A stretch of 64,000 nucleotides of DNA, taken from contig JAGPFE010000002.1 in NCBI GenBank assembly GCA_018056705.1, forward strand, positions 1-64,000, written 5' to 3'. The stretch's first letter is position 1. Each line of letters starts with the position of its first letter. The notes below the pieces were generated by a model that worked only from the letters and a program-made list of their open reading frames with translations, ran no database searches and had not been told where the DNA came from. Origin of the DNA: Candidatus Hydrogenedentota bacterium. Lineage in GTDB: Bacteria; Hydrogenedentota; Hydrogenedentia; Hydrogenedentales; CAITNO01. A program made the translations under genes and the position numbers. Positions 17,018 to 27,458 of the stretch are shown piece after piece.

Positions 17018-18487
17018 ATGGGTGACATCCGGGTCCTGGTCATAGACGACGATCCGCTGATGCGGGAGTTCCTGGCAGAGGCGCTCCGGCGGGGTGGATA
17101 CGCGGTTGACGTGGAAACCTCCGGGGCCGGAGGCGTGGAGCGGTTTGCCCGGGATCGTCACGATATCGTCATCACCGACCTGAAAATGCCCGGCATGGAT
17201 GGCCTGACCGTGCTGCGGCGGGTGCGGGAACTGGACGCCGAGGCCCAGGTGATCCTGATGACGGCGTACGGCACCATCGATTCGGCGGTGGCAGCCCTGC
17301 GCGAAGGGGCGTCGGATTACCTGCTCAAGCCGTTCCGGCCGGACGCCCTGGCCGTGGCGGTGTCGCGCGCCCGGGAACGGGCCCGACTGCTTCGGGAAAA
17401 CGCCTTCCTCAGCAGGGAACTCAACGCCGGGTTCGAGGAAGACGGCATGGTGGGGAACAGCCCCGCCATGCGCGAGGTGTACGAGATGATCCGGCGGGTC
17501 GCCGACAGCCGGGCCACCGTGCTCATCCGCGGGGAGAGCGGCACCGGTAAAGAACTGGTCGCGCGGGCGGTTCACCACGCGAGCCGCCGCCGCGACAAGC
17601 CGTTCATCCGGGTCAACTGCGCGGCACTGTCCGCAGGGATCCTCGAAAGCGAACTGTTCGGTCACGAACGCGGGGCCTTCACCGGCGCGCACGACCGTAA
17701 AATCGGACGGTTCGAACTGGCCAACGGTGGCAGCCTGTTGCTGGACGAAATCAGCGAAATCGGCGTGGAACTCCAGCCCAAGCTGCTTCGGGTGCTGCAG
17801 GAGTTCGAATTCGAACGGGTGGGGGGCACCCAGACCATCCCGGTGGATACCCGGGTAATCGCGACCAGCAACCGCGACCTGGAAAAGGCCGTGGCCGAGG
17901 GCCGGTTCCGGGAAGACCTGTTCTTCCGGCTGAACGTGGTGACCATCCACCTTCCGCCGTTGCGCGAACGGCGCGAGGATATTCCGCTGCTGCTGGAACA
18001 CTTCCTGCGGAAATCCAACCGGGACAACGGCCGGAACTGCGCGGGCTTTACCCATGAAGTCATGCGGGTGCTCATGGAATATCCCTGGCCGGGCAACGTG
18101 CGGGAGTTGCAGAACGCCGTGGAACGGGCCGTGCTGCTCTCCGATGGGGATGGCCCCTTGGACGTGCGGCATTTCAACCTCGTGGGGCCGTTTCCCGCGA
18201 CAGGCGGCGCGCGAGCCGTCGCCGGGGAACCTGTCGCGAGCGCGCCATCGTCCCCCGCGCCCGCCGTGGGCACCCCCGGCATCGGCGAGGTCGATCACCC
18301 GCTGCTGCTGAAACCGGGCATCACGCTGGACGAGATGGAACGACGGATGATCCTGGCTACGCTGGAACACTGCGAGGGTAACCGGCAGAAGGCAGCGGAC
18401 ATGCTGGGCATCAGCGCGCGGACCCTTCGGAACAAGCTCAGCGACTACCGCGCCCGGGGACTGTTCCAGGATGACCGGGGAGACTGA
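17018..18487 (+). CDS. Sigma54-dependent NtrC-family response regulator
   Basis: 489 aa. The receiver domain carries the phospho-acceptor Asp54 in 'VITDLKMPGMDG' and the Lys in 'YLLKPFRPD'. The AAA+ domain has Walker A 'GESGTGKE' (172-179), the sigma54-contacting 'GAFTGA' (219-224), Walker B 'GGSLLLDEISEI' and 'WPGNVRELQNAVERA'. A flexible Ala/Pro linker leads to a Fis-type helix-turn-helix ('NRQKAADMLGISARTLRNKL'). It should activate sigma54 promoters when phosphorylated by the adjacent kinase. I saw no obvious TGGCAC-N5-TTGC promoter beside it, so its targets are probably elsewhere. The next gene starts inside its last codons. Confidence 0.92.
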   Translation: MGDIRVLVIDDDPLMREFLAEALRRGGYAVDVETSGAGGVERFARDRHDIVITDLKMPGMDGLTVLRRVRELDAEAQVILMTAYGTIDSAVAALREGASDYLLKPFRPDALAVAVSRARERARLLRENAFLSRELNAGFEEDGMVGNSPAMREVYEMIRRVADSRATVLIRGESGTGKELVARAVHHASRRRDKPFIRVNCAALSAGILESELFGHERGAFTGAHDRKIGRFELANGGSLLLDEISEIGVELQPKLLRVLQEFEFERVGGTQTIPVDTRVIATSNRDLEKAVAEGRFREDLFFRLNVVTIHLPPLRERREDIPLLLEHFLRKSNRDNGRNCAGFTHEVMRVLMEYPWPGNVRELQNAVERAVLLSDGDGPLDVRHFNLVGPFPATGGARAVAGEPVASAPSSPAPAVGTPGIGEVDHPLLLKPGITLDEMERRMILATLEHCEGNRQKAADMLGISARTLRNKLSDYRARGLFQDDRGD

Positions 18488-19733
18488 TCCCGGCGGAGGG
18501 GAACTCCGGCGCTTCGAGGATAGCCCCACGCATTCCTGGTCGGTGGTGCCGCCGGGCTGGGACATGGCCCGCGCCCGGTTTCTCGCGCGTCCCAACCGGT
18601 TCGTGGCGCACGCGTCCCTTCCGGAACAGGGAACGGTTCAGGCCTTTCTGCCCAACCCGGGGCGGTTACGGGAACTGTTATTACCGGGCGCGACGCTTAC
18701 GCTGGTTCGTCCGGCGCGGGTGGTGGCCGGAGCATCCTCCCCGGATCCGGGGAAGCGCGCCACGGACTGGACCGTCGTGGCAGTGGAACGGGATGGCGCA
18801 CCGGTATTGCTGCATACCCATTGGAACAACCGGGTGGCGCGGCACCTGCTCGAACATCGGCTGGTGCCCGGGCTGGAAACGTACACCGTGGTCCGGAGCG
18901 AGGTCCGCCGGGGGGGAAGTCGTTTCGACTTCCTGTTGACGGGACCGGATGGGCCGCTGCTGCTGGAGGTGAAGTCGTGCACGCTGTTTGAATCGGGCGT
19001 GGCCCTGTTTCCCGACGCGCCTACAGACCGCGGGCGACGTCACGTGGACGAGTTGAGAGCGATTGCCCGGTCAGGCGAAGCCGCCGCCGTGCTCATCCTC
19101 GCGCATTCGCCGCGGGTAACGGTATTTGCCCCGGATTATCACACCGACCCGGCTTTCGCGCAGGCGCTGTGCCAGGCGCGCCGGGACGTAACGGTGATTC
19201 CTGTGCGTTTGGGCTGGACGTCGGACCTTTACCTCAGCGGCTGGCCGGAACGCTTGCCCGTGCCCTGGGAGGTGATCGAGCGGGAAAACAGGGACGGCGG
19301 GGTATACGTGATGGGCTTTCGCCTGGACGCGCCCCGGACGGTGGAGGTCGGCGCGCTGGGCGCGTGTCGTTTCAATGCGGGGCATTACCTGTACGTGGGA
19401 TCGGCGGCGCGTGGCCTGGACGCGCGGATACGGCGCCACCTGGCGCGTCGCAAGCGGTTTCACTGGCACGTGGACTGGTTGCGTGACGTGGCGGACGGTG
19501 TCCGGGCGTGGCCGATCCGTTGCGTGGAGCGGCTCGAATGCGCGCTGGCGCGGTCGCTGTCGGAACGGCTGACGGAGGGACCACCGGGATTCGGCTCTTC
19601 GGACTGCGCCTGCGGGACACACCTGTTTTACAGCGGGACCGACCCGGAGGGGGAGGAGTGGTTTCACGCCTGGCTTGGCGGGTGGCGGACCCGGGCGCTC
19701 CGGGGGGCAGGCGGGCAAAATTTGCCAATTTGA
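18471..19733 (+). CDS. sfsA: SfsA-like nuclease fused to a GIY-YIG (DUF123) domain
   Basis: 420 aa. The ATG at 18471 overlaps the response-regulator gene by 17 bp, which suggests coupled translation; an internal ATG at 18564 would trim a 31-residue extension. Residues about 32-255 are SfsA: 'FLPNPGRLRELLLPGATL', 'RFDFLLTGPDGPLLLEVKSC' (with the PD-(D/E)XK-like D...EVK core), 'ALFPDAPTDRGRRHVDEL' and 'DPAFAQALCQA'. Residues about 265-410 are a DUF123/GIY-YIG-like domain: 'GVYVMGFRLDA', 'HYLYVGSAARGLDARIRRHL' and 'FHWHVDWLRD'. SfsA proteins are now seen as DNA/RNA nucleases. The two nuclease-like modules in one chain are unusual outside a few lineages. Confidence 0.85.
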   Translation: MTGETDPGGGELRRFEDSPTHSWSVVPPGWDMARARFLARPNRFVAHASLPEQGTVQAFLPNPGRLRELLLPGATLTLVRPARVVAGASSPDPGKRATDWTVVAVERDGAPVLLHTHWNNRVARHLLEHRLVPGLETYTVVRSEVRRGGSRFDFLLTGPDGPLLLEVKSCTLFESGVALFPDAPTDRGRRHVDELRAIARSGEAAAVLILAHSPRVTVFAPDYHTDPAFAQALCQARRDVTVIPVRLGWTSDLYLSGWPERLPVPWEVIERENRDGGVYVMGFRLDAPRTVEVGALGACRFNAGHYLYVGSAARGLDARIRRHLARRKRFHWHVDWLRDVADGVRAWPIRCVERLECALARSLSERLTEGPPGFGSSDCACGTHLFYSGTDPEGEEWFHAWLGGWRTRALRGAGGQNLPI

Positions 19734-19815
19734 CAAAATCAGGATCCGGGGCGTGTCATCTTCTCGTGGGGCGGGACGTTCTGAAGAACGGGCGAAAAAA
19801 TCAGTATAAATGGAC

Positions 19816-19845
19816 TTGACAAAGGACGTTTCGGCGTGCTATTAT
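19816..19845 (+). promoter_or_regulatory. Sigma70 promoter of groESL
   Basis: TTGACA (19816-19821), 18 bp spacer ending TGC, TATTAT (19840-19845). This is the best promoter match in the window. Its -10 overlaps the first half of the CIRCE operator. Confidence 0.85.
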
Positions 19846-19868
19846 CACTCATGAACGTTGAGTGCTAA
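19842..19868. promoter_or_regulatory. CIRCE operator (HrcA binding site)
   Basis: TTATCACTC (19842-19850), nine-base spacer, GAGTGCTAA (19860-19868). The consensus is TTAGCACTC-N9-GAGTGCTAA, so only one base differs. HrcA bound here would block the overlapping promoter, making groESL heat-shock inducible. hrcA itself is not in the window. Confidence 0.93.
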
Positions 19869-19944
19869 TGACCTTTCGAAAAGAAAAGGTCAATTTGTCA
19901 GAATGGCAAAAAAAACAACCCCATCAACAGAAGGAGGAACTGCC

Positions 19945-20232
19945 ATGAAAGTGCGTCCGTTGGCTGATCGCATCCTGGTCAAGCGGGAAGAACCCAGTGA
20001 AACGGTGAAAGGCGGCATTATCATTCCCGATACCGCCAAGGAAAAGCCCCAGGAGGGCAAGGTGATCGCGGTGGGACCGGGCCGGCTCGATGAGAACGGC
20101 AAGCGGGTACCCCCGGAAGTGAAGGTGGGCGACCGCATCCTGATGGGCAAGTACGCCGGTACCGAAGTGAAAATCGACGGGGAAGAACACGTCATCCTGC
20201 GTGAGGACGACGTGCTCGCGGTGATCGAGTAA
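19945..20232 (+). CDS. groES: Co-chaperonin GroES
   Basis: 95 aa from the ATG at 19945, with AAGGAGG seven bases upstream; the upstream in-frame extension runs through the CIRCE element and is not coding. It opens '[20 protein letters not shown]', has the mobile-loop '[18 protein letters not shown]' and ends '[20 protein letters not shown]', all standard. It caps the GroEL ring to fold client proteins in the cytoplasm. groEL follows 40 bases later under the same CIRCE-controlled promoter. Confidence 0.97.
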   Translation: MKVRPLADRILVKREEPSETVKGGIIIPDTAKEKPQEGKVIAVGPGRLDENGKRVPPEVKVGDRILMGKYAGTEVKIDGEEHVILREDDVLAVIE

Positions 20233-20260
20233 CAGGCGGCCAGGAAGGCCGAAACCATAG

Positions 20261-21901
<1,641 letters not shown>

Positions 21902-21946
21902 GTCGCCCATCCCTGTACCCTCCCATATCCCGACCCTTTCCCTTTT

Positions 21947-21974
21947 GTCTCCCCCCCGATCCCGGGGGGGAGAC
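21947..21974 (+). terminator. Strong GC stem-loop after groEL
   Basis: Perfect 11-bp arms, gtctccccccc (21947-21957) and gggggggagac (21964-21974), enclose a 6-base loop 46 bases after the groEL stop. No run of T follows on either strand, so it may act as a transcript-end protector or with Rho. Confidence 0.6.
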
Positions 21975-22000
21975 CTGCTTACCAGGGTTACCAGGTTTAA

Positions 22001-22030
22001 TTGATGCCGAAAAGGGAAATATGGTACATT
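22001..22030 (+). promoter_or_regulatory. Putative promoter of the PpiD-like gene
   Basis: TTGATG (22001-22006), 18 bp spacer ending TGG, TACATT (22025-22030). A 6-bp stem-loop (gtcccg at 22044-22049 and cgggac at 22056-22061) lies in the leader that it would produce. Confidence 0.5.
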
Positions 22031-22097
22031 TTCCAGTCATGGTGTCCCGCGGGAACGGGACGCAAGGCGTTATTTAATTAGATACAGGAATTTCACC

Positions 22098-24149
22098 ATG
22101 CAGGAATGGATGCGCAGACACCGGCGGCTGTTCTTTGTTGTCATTTTTCTTTTTATCGGTATACCCATGGCGTTTTTCTTTGGGTTGCCGTCATCCCGTC
22201 AGAATCGACGCATGGCGGGTGAAGACCGCGAGGTCATCCGGGTGGGCAACGTGCCCGTGAAGGAATCCGAATTCCGCCGGCAACTGGACGCCACGGCCCG
22301 GATGGTCGCCCAGATGCAGGGTGGTGAACGGCCCTCCAACGAGGAACTTGAGCGGATGGGCATGGTCACCCGGGTGACGGACCAGCTGGTTAATTCCACG
22401 CTGCTGACCATGGAAGTGCAGGCGCGGAACCTGCCCATCAGCGACGCGCTGGTACAGGAACAGTTGCGCGGACTGGACATGTTCAAGGACGACAAGGGGA
22501 ACTTCGTTCCGGCCGCCTACAACGAGTGGGTGCAGAGCGTGCGGGACTGGGCCCCGATTTACGAAGACCTGCGCAAGGAAATCGCGCGGAACATCCTGCT
22601 GAAGATCGCGGGCGCGCCGGGCCGGCGGGTGTCGAAGGCCCGCGTGGACGAGGAACTGATCGCGGATCACACGCGGTTTTCCGCCAAGTTCATCAAGGTG
22701 GAAGCCCCGGTGGGCGTGACGGACGAAATGATCCAGAAGGAATACAGCGAGCACCCGGAGCGCTACCGGAAGTCGCCCACGATCACCGCGGAATTCGTGG
22801 CCATTTCCCTGTTGCCGCCGGTACCGCAGAAGGCGCTGGACGCGGTGTCCCGGGCCCGGGCGGGCGAAGATTTCGCCGCGCTGGTGAATGAGTTGTCAGA
22901 CCTGAAAATTCCCGAAGGGGGAGACCAGGGCTGGCGGCCGGTGGATCCCGAGGCCCCGGCGCATCTCCAGCCGCTGTTCGCCCTGAAACCGGGAGAGGTG
23001 AGCGACCCGGTGGCGGGCCCGACGGGTTACTTCATCTACAAGGTGGACGAGGAACGCACCAACGACCAGGGGGTCCGCGAGGTCAAGTGGCGCCAGATCC
23101 TTATTAACGCCGAATTGAGCGAGGCCGAGTTGTCTGAACGTCGGGCCCAGGCCCGGTCGCTGGAAGAAGAAGCGAAGAACGTGGGCCTGTTGCAGGCGGC
23201 GGCCAACGCGAAACTGGAGGTGCGCCGCACCAACCCGTTCAACCAGGACAGCATGAACATTGACAACGTGGACCGGGTAGACGTGCCCCAGTTCCGGTCG
23301 GGCCTGATGGGCGTGAAAGAGATGAACGTGGCCCGGTCCATTCCGGCGCGGAACAACGTGTACGTGGCCCAGGTGGTGGAACGGATAGAGGGTGAGTTGA
23401 AGCCCCTGGAAGAAGTCCGGGAAGACGTGGCGCGCAACGTGATTGCCGCGCGGAAAATGGAAGATTCCTACCGGGAAGAAACGCGGGCCCTTGCCGAGCA
23501 GTTGAAGAAGGAATACACCAGCCTGGAAGAAGTGGCGCTCAAACGCCCGGATCTGGGCGTGGAAGTCAAGTCCACCACGACCCCCTTTACCAGGAAGGAT
23601 CCGTTGTATAACCAGCAGTTGTTCCTGGACTCGGCACGGTTGTACGAGTTGTTCAAGGATGCCGAGCCCGGCGCGATCGTAGGGCCGGTTGAGGGGCTGC
23701 TTGGTGACACGTGGCTGGCGCAACTGGTCGAGAAACAGGTCCCCTCGGCGGATGAACTGGCCAAGTTGCAAGAAGAGCGCAAGCAGATCGCCGAGCAGAT
23801 GAAAAAGTCGGAAGAGGGGAATTACATCAACGATTACATCCAGGATCTGCGTCGCCGGCTATTGGCGTCGGTACCCCTGACCGTGCGGCAGGAAATCATC
23901 GACGAGATTGTCGGCAAGACCGCCGCGACAGGAAGTAAGGAAAACGCGGAGGGGCAATCCGGGGATACGTCCTCCCCGGCCGCCGCGAATGAAAACGCGA
24001 CCCAGGGCGGCGAAGAGGCACCGGAAAACGCCTCGACCCCGGGCGCGGCAGCCACGGCTGGAGCGCCTGAAACGAATGGCGGCGAAAACCCGGATCCCGG
24101 ATCGGTTCCCGCCGAGGCGGCACCGCAACCGGCGGATGCCTCAAGGTAA
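22098..24149 (+). CDS. PpiD/SurA-like membrane-anchored peptidyl-prolyl isomerase
   Basis: 683 aa. A single N-terminal helix ([20 protein letters not shown]) anchors it, with the bulk in the periplasm. A SurA-N-like segment follows ('[20 protein letters not shown]'), then helical chaperone regions, then a parvulin-like region around residues 230-320 ('[20 protein letters not shown]', '[20 protein letters not shown]'). The C-terminal 70 residues are Ala/Glu/Pro-rich and probably disordered. Members of this group chaperone newly exported proteins at the inner membrane. It is 17 bases upstream of the thioredoxin reductase gene, suggesting cotranscription. Length fits PpiD (about 620 aa) better than SurA (about 430). 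Confidence 0.8.
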   Translation: MQEWMRRHRRLFFVVIFLFIGIPMAFFFGLPSSRQNRRMAGEDREVIRVGNVPVKESEFRRQLDATARMVAQMQGGERPSNEELERMGMVTRVTDQLVNSTLLTMEVQARNLPISDALVQEQLRGLDMFKDDKGNFVPAAYNEWVQSVRDWAPIYEDLRKEIARNILLKIAGAPGRRVSKARVDEELIADHTRFSAKFIKVEAPVGVTDEMIQKEYSEHPERYRKSPTITAEFVAISLLPPVPQKALDAVSRARAGEDFAALVNELSDLKIPEGGDQGWRPVDPEAPAHLQPLFALKPGEVSDPVAGPTGYFIYKVDEERTNDQGVREVKWRQILINAELSEAELSERRAQARSLEEEAKNVGLLQAAANAKLEVRRTNPFNQDSMNIDNVDRVDVPQFRSGLMGVKEMNVARSIPARNNVYVAQVVERIEGELKPLEEVREDVARNVIAARKMEDSYREETRALAEQLKKEYTSLEEVALKRPDLGVEVKSTTTPFTRKDPLYNQQLFLDSARLYELFKDAEPGAIVGPVEGLLGDTWLAQLVEKQVPSADELAKLQEERKQIAEQMKKSEEGNYINDYIQDLRRRLLASVPLTVRQEIIDEIVGKTAATGSKENAEGQSGDTSSPAAANENATQGGEEAPENASTPGAAATAGAPETNGGENPDPGSVPAEAAPQPADASR

Positions 24150-24166
24150 CGCGGAAGGAGCGCGCG

Positions 24167-25120
24167 ATGGAAAAGGTGATCATTCTGGGATCTGGTCCCG
24201 CGGGATGCACGGCGGCGCTGTACTGCGCGCGGGCGGATCTGGAACCGCTGGTGCTCGAGGGCGACTATACCCGGGGCATGTTGCCCGGTGGCCAGTTGAT
24301 GACCACGACGGAAGTGGAGAATTTCCCGGGATATCCCGAGGGCGTGACGGGACCGCAGTTGATGATGGACCTCAAGGCGCAGGCCGAACGGTTCGGCGCG
24401 CGATTCGAACAGGCCGGGGCGGTCAAGGTGGAACTGGATGGTCCTCCCCATAAAGTATGGACGGACGAAAACGCCCCGCCCCGGGAGACGATGGCCCTGA
24501 TCATCGCCACCGGCGCGACGGCCAAGTACCTTGGACTTCCATCCGAAGAGAAGTTCATGAACCGCGGCGTGTCGGCCTGCGCGACCTGTGACGGCGCGTT
24601 ACCCCAGTTCCGGAATCACCCGGTGGTCGTGGTGGGCGGGGGCGATACGGCCATGGAAGAGGCGATGTTCCTGAGCCGGTTCGCGTCCATGGTATACGTC
24701 GTGCACCGGCGGGACGCGTTCCGGGCCAGCAAAATCATGGCGGAACGGGTGCTGTCGAACCCCAAGATCACGCCGGTGTGGAACAGCGTGGTGGACGAGA
24801 TCCTCGGCGATGACGAGCGCGGGGTGACGGGGGTCCGGGTGAAGAACATCCAGACCGGCGAGTTGTCAGTCATCGAGTGCACGGGATATTTCTGCGCCAT
24901 CGGCCACAAGCCGAACACGGACCTGTTCACCGGCGTGCTGGATATGGACGAAGCGGGGTACCTGGTCACGCGGCCCGACTCCACCCGCACCAACGTGGAA
25001 GGCGTGTTCGCCTGTGGCGACGTGAAGGACAAGGTGTATCGCCAGGCCATTACGGCCGCCGGGAGCGGGTGCATGGCCGCGTTGGACGCGGCGCGCTGGC
25101 TGGAATCGAAGGAACACTGA
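24167..25120 (+). CDS. trxB: Thioredoxin reductase
   Basis: 317 aa, start supported by GGAAGGAG upstream. FAD-binding '[20 protein letters not shown]' and '[20 protein letters not shown]' open the chain. The redox-active disulfide is 'CATC' in '[12 protein letters not shown]'. The NADPH site is '[20 protein letters not shown]' with '[15 protein letters not shown]'. The end '[20 protein letters not shown]' is the conserved FAD-contacting segment. It reduces thioredoxin with NADPH in the cytoplasm. The neighbours are protein-folding genes, and a TlpA-like protein is encoded near 43 kb, but no thioredoxin gene itself is in the window. Confidence 0.95.
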   Translation: MEKVIILGSGPAGCTAALYCARADLEPLVLEGDYTRGMLPGGQLMTTTEVENFPGYPEGVTGPQLMMDLKAQAERFGARFEQAGAVKVELDGPPHKVWTDENAPPRETMALIIATGATAKYLGLPSEEKFMNRGVSACATCDGALPQFRNHPVVVVGGGDTAMEEAMFLSRFASMVYVVHRRDAFRASKIMAERVLSNPKITPVWNSVVDEILGDDERGVTGVRVKNIQTGELSVIECTGYFCAIGHKPNTDLFTGVLDMDEAGYLVTRPDSTRTNVEGVFACGDVKDKVYRQAITAAGSGCMAALDAARWLESKEH

Positions 25121-25164
25121 CCGGCGCGCTCCGCCGGCCTGCGATCCCGCGGGAGGCGCATGGT

Positions 25165-26190
25165 ATGGGCCTGTTATCGCCGCAAGTCAGCACGAAGGAA
25201 ATGGTGTTGCTCTGCAGGCAACTGGCCACCGCCTACGAAGCGGGCATTCCAATCCTTCAGAGCCTGAACCTGGTGCGACGGGGCGGTATCAGCGGGAAAT
25301 TGTCCCGTATTCTTGAACGATCCGCGACGCGCATCCGGCAGGGGGCCACGCTGTCGGAATCTTTGCGCGAGGAATCCCGGTACCTGCCGCCGTTTTTCGT
25401 GGAGGTGCTGGCCGCGGGGGAACAGGGTGGCACGTTGGACGCCATGCTGAAAGACCTGGCGGATTTTTACGAGGACCTGCTTAAACTGAAACAGGGCGTG
25501 GCCGTGTCGATGGTGTATCCCGGGCTGCAACTGGCGGCGGCGTGGTTTCTGGGGACCTTCTCGTTGCGGTTGCTGCCGTATATACGGGGCACGGGAGGAC
25601 GATCTTTCCAGTTCGAGGCCTACCTGCGGGATTACCTGGCGTTTCAGGCCCGGGCGGGCCTGGTGGTCCTGTGCGCGGTGATCGTCGTGATCCTGCTGGG
25701 ACGCGCCGGCCTGCTGGATAAACTTACCGGTTTCGTCAAGACCTTCGTGTGGCCCTTCAACCAGGTCAGCCGGCGGTTCGGGCTTTCCTGTTTTTTCCGG
25801 AGCATGTCCCTGCTGGTGGGAGCCGGCATGCGCATGGACCGTTGTATCGAGCACGCGGCGCGGGTAACCATGAATCCCCTCATGGAGCGGGACCTGAAAC
25901 GGGCGATTCCCCTGGTCATGCGGGGACAGACCCTCGTGGAGGCGTTCAGCAAGGTCAATTGCCTGAGCCCGGTGGGCCGGGACATGCTCGCGGTAGGCGA
26001 ACAGACGGGAAAACTGGAAACTTCCCTGCGCAAGGTGGCGGAGTATCACCTGGAAGAAGCCCGGGCCGCGGTAGCCATTGCCACCCGGGTAATGAACGTG
26101 CTCATCCTGCTGGCGGTGGGCGCGGTGGTAGGTTATATCGTCATATCGTTCTACGGCGGCCTGTACTCAGGGCTTGACACCCTGACCTGA
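25165..26190 (+). CDS. Type II secretion/type IV pilus inner-membrane protein (GspF/PilC-like)
   Basis: 341 aa from the ATG at 25165, with GGGAGG eight bases upstream; the longer in-frame extension overlaps trxB out of frame. It has two T2SSF repeats: 'LATAYEAGIPILQSLNLV' with 'LREESRYLPPFFVEVLAAGE', then 'SMSLLVGAGMRMDRCIEHAA' with 'SPVGRDMLAVGEQTGKLETS'. Three hydrophobic helices separate and end them. GspF-type proteins form the membrane platform for a secretion or pilus ATPase. No GspE or pseudopilin gene is adjacent, so this is an orphan here; the GspA/B pair at 2-5 kb may belong to the same machine. Confidence 0.85.
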   Translation: MGLLSPQVSTKEMVLLCRQLATAYEAGIPILQSLNLVRRGGISGKLSRILERSATRIRQGATLSESLREESRYLPPFFVEVLAAGEQGGTLDAMLKDLADFYEDLLKLKQGVAVSMVYPGLQLAAAWFLGTFSLRLLPYIRGTGGRSFQFEAYLRDYLAFQARAGLVVLCAVIVVILLGRAGLLDKLTGFVKTFVWPFNQVSRRFGLSCFFRSMSLLVGAGMRMDRCIEHAARVTMNPLMERDLKRAIPLVMRGQTLVEAFSKVNCLSPVGRDMLAVGEQTGKLETSLRKVAEYHLEEARAAVAIATRVMNVLILLAVGAVVGYIVISFYGGLYSGLDTLT

Positions 26191-26204
26191 TAGGGAGTAT
26201 TGAC

Positions 26205-26771
26205 ATGGCATCCATGGATCCGGAACAGGTGGCAGTCGAGGGGGAAGTGACGCGGGACTGGGCCCGGTGGTTCTGGCCCGCCCTGATCGTCGCGCTGATC
26301 GTGATGATCCTGCTGTTGTGGGCGGGGCAGCGTCCAAAACCCCGGGCGTCATCGGTTCGCGCCCGCCATATCCTGGTGACCTTCAACGCCAACGACGCGG
26401 TCGATCGAAGCCGGGCCCTGCAGCGGGCAACGGAAATCCGGGATCGGCTGCTGAAGGGGGAACCCTTCGAAAAACTGGCCCGCCAGTACAGCGATGATTC
26501 CTATTCCGCCCGGCGTGGCGGGGATCTGGGCTGGGCGGAGCGGGGCACGTATGAAAAAGAGTTCGACGCCTACTGCTGGGAAGCGCCGGTAGGGGAAATC
26601 AGCGATATCATCCAGACCAAGCACGGGTTCCACATTATCCAGGTTATGGACCGGTACATCAGTGACGCGGAGCGTTACGAGAAGGAACTGGAAGAGCGGG
26701 CGCGGTCCGCGGCGGGGACCCCTGCGGCCGAAGGAACAGGCGCCCCGGCGCCTGGTTCCAGTACGCCGTGA
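26205..26771 (+). CDS. Membrane-anchored parvulin-type peptidyl-prolyl isomerase
   Basis: 188 aa, GGGAG upstream of the ATG. A membrane helix lies at about residues 22-44 (FWPALIVALIVMILLLWAG), followed by one parvulin domain: 'VRARHILVTF', 'FEKLARQYSDDS', 'RRGGDLGWAERGTYEKEFD' and 'TKHGFHIIQVMDR'. The C-terminal tail is Ala/Pro-rich. It should sit in the periplasm, anchored to the inner membrane, and assist folding of exported proteins. It follows the GspF-like gene after 14 bases and is convergent with hydC. Confidence 0.9.
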   Translation: MASMDPEQVAVEGEVTRDWARWFWPALIVALIVMILLLWAGQRPKPRASSVRARHILVTFNANDAVDRSRALQRATEIRDRLLKGEPFEKLARQYSDDSYSARRGGDLGWAERGTYEKEFDAYCWEAPVGEISDIIQTKHGFHIIQVMDRYISDAERYEKELEERARSAAGTPAAEGTGAPAPGSSTP

Positions 26772-26823
26772 CCCGGGGTGGGCCGCTTCAGCCTTGGCGG
26801 ATTCTCAGGGTAACCCCTTGCCC

Positions 26824-26856
26824 AAAAAGTTGGCGACCGCCCGATGGACGGTCGCC
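26824..26856 (-). terminator. Rho-independent terminator of the hydBAC operon
   Basis: Eight-base arms ggcgaccg (26832-26839) and cggtcgcc (26849-26856) with a 9-base loop. Read on the minus strand, the stem is followed by AACTTTTT. It lies 45 bases after the hydC stop. Confidence 0.75.
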
Positions 26857-26900
26857 GCGTAAGGTGAACATCGCGCTGAGCGCTGATGAGGAGGAAGTGG

Positions 26901-27458
26901 TCAGCCTTGTCCCTCTTTCTGGGCCTTTCGCGCGTATTGTTCGAGCAGGGCCGGAACCTTGTCCGGGGTCATATCGCCGAAGACTTCATCGTTGACCATG
27001 ACCACGGGGGCGAGGCTGCAGGTCCCCAGGCAGCGGGTGGCGTTCAGGGAGAACAGGCCGTCCTTGGTGGTCTCTCCAAAGTGGATACCCAGTTCTTCGC
27101 TGAGTTTTTCGGAAACCCGTTCCGCGCCCTTGACGTAGCAGGCCGTTCCCAGGCACACGCTGATGACGTAGCGGCCCCGGGGCTCGGTGCGGAAGAAATG
27201 ATAGAAGGTGGCCACGCCGGTAACCTTGGACGTGGGCACCTGGAGCAACTGGGCGACTGCGTTCAATTGATCCTGGCCAAGGTAGCCGTAGTGTTCCTGC
27301 ACCTTGTGCAGCACCCGGATCAACTGGCCTTCGGGATGTTCGTCGGCCCGGCAGGTCTTGATGAAGTCGACGATTTCGGGGGTCAGGGCGGCACGGGCCG
27401 CGGCCATGACCGCTTCGCTGTTATCCGTGGAACCGTTGCAGCAGCAGTGCGTACTCAT
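26901..27458 (-). CDS. hydC: NAD-linked hydrogenase subunit HydC (NuoE-like, [2Fe-2S])
   Basis: 185 aa. The ATG overlaps the hydA stop (TGATG). An N-terminal helical bundle ('GQLIRVLHKVQEHYGYLGQD', 'VPTSKVTGVATFYHFFRTEP') leads to a thioredoxin-like fold with the four [2Fe-2S] ligands in 'CLGTACYVKG' and 'CLGTCSLAPVVMVND'. That is the NuoE/HndA/HydC signature. It would pass electrons between HydB flavin and the rest of the trimer. A second NuoE-like gene lies at 60.7 kb; the two are clearly homologous ('FYxFFxTEPRGK/R' and 'CLGTACYV'). Confidence 0.92.
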   Translation of the reverse strand: MSTHCCCNGSTDNSEAVMAAARAALTPEIVDFIKTCRADEHPEGQLIRVLHKVQEHYGYLGQDQLNAVAQLLQVPTSKVTGVATFYHFFRTEPRGRYVISVCLGTACYVKGAERVSEKLSEELGIHFGETTKDGLFSLNATRCLGTCSLAPVVMVNDEVFGDMTPDKVPALLEQYARKAQKEGQG

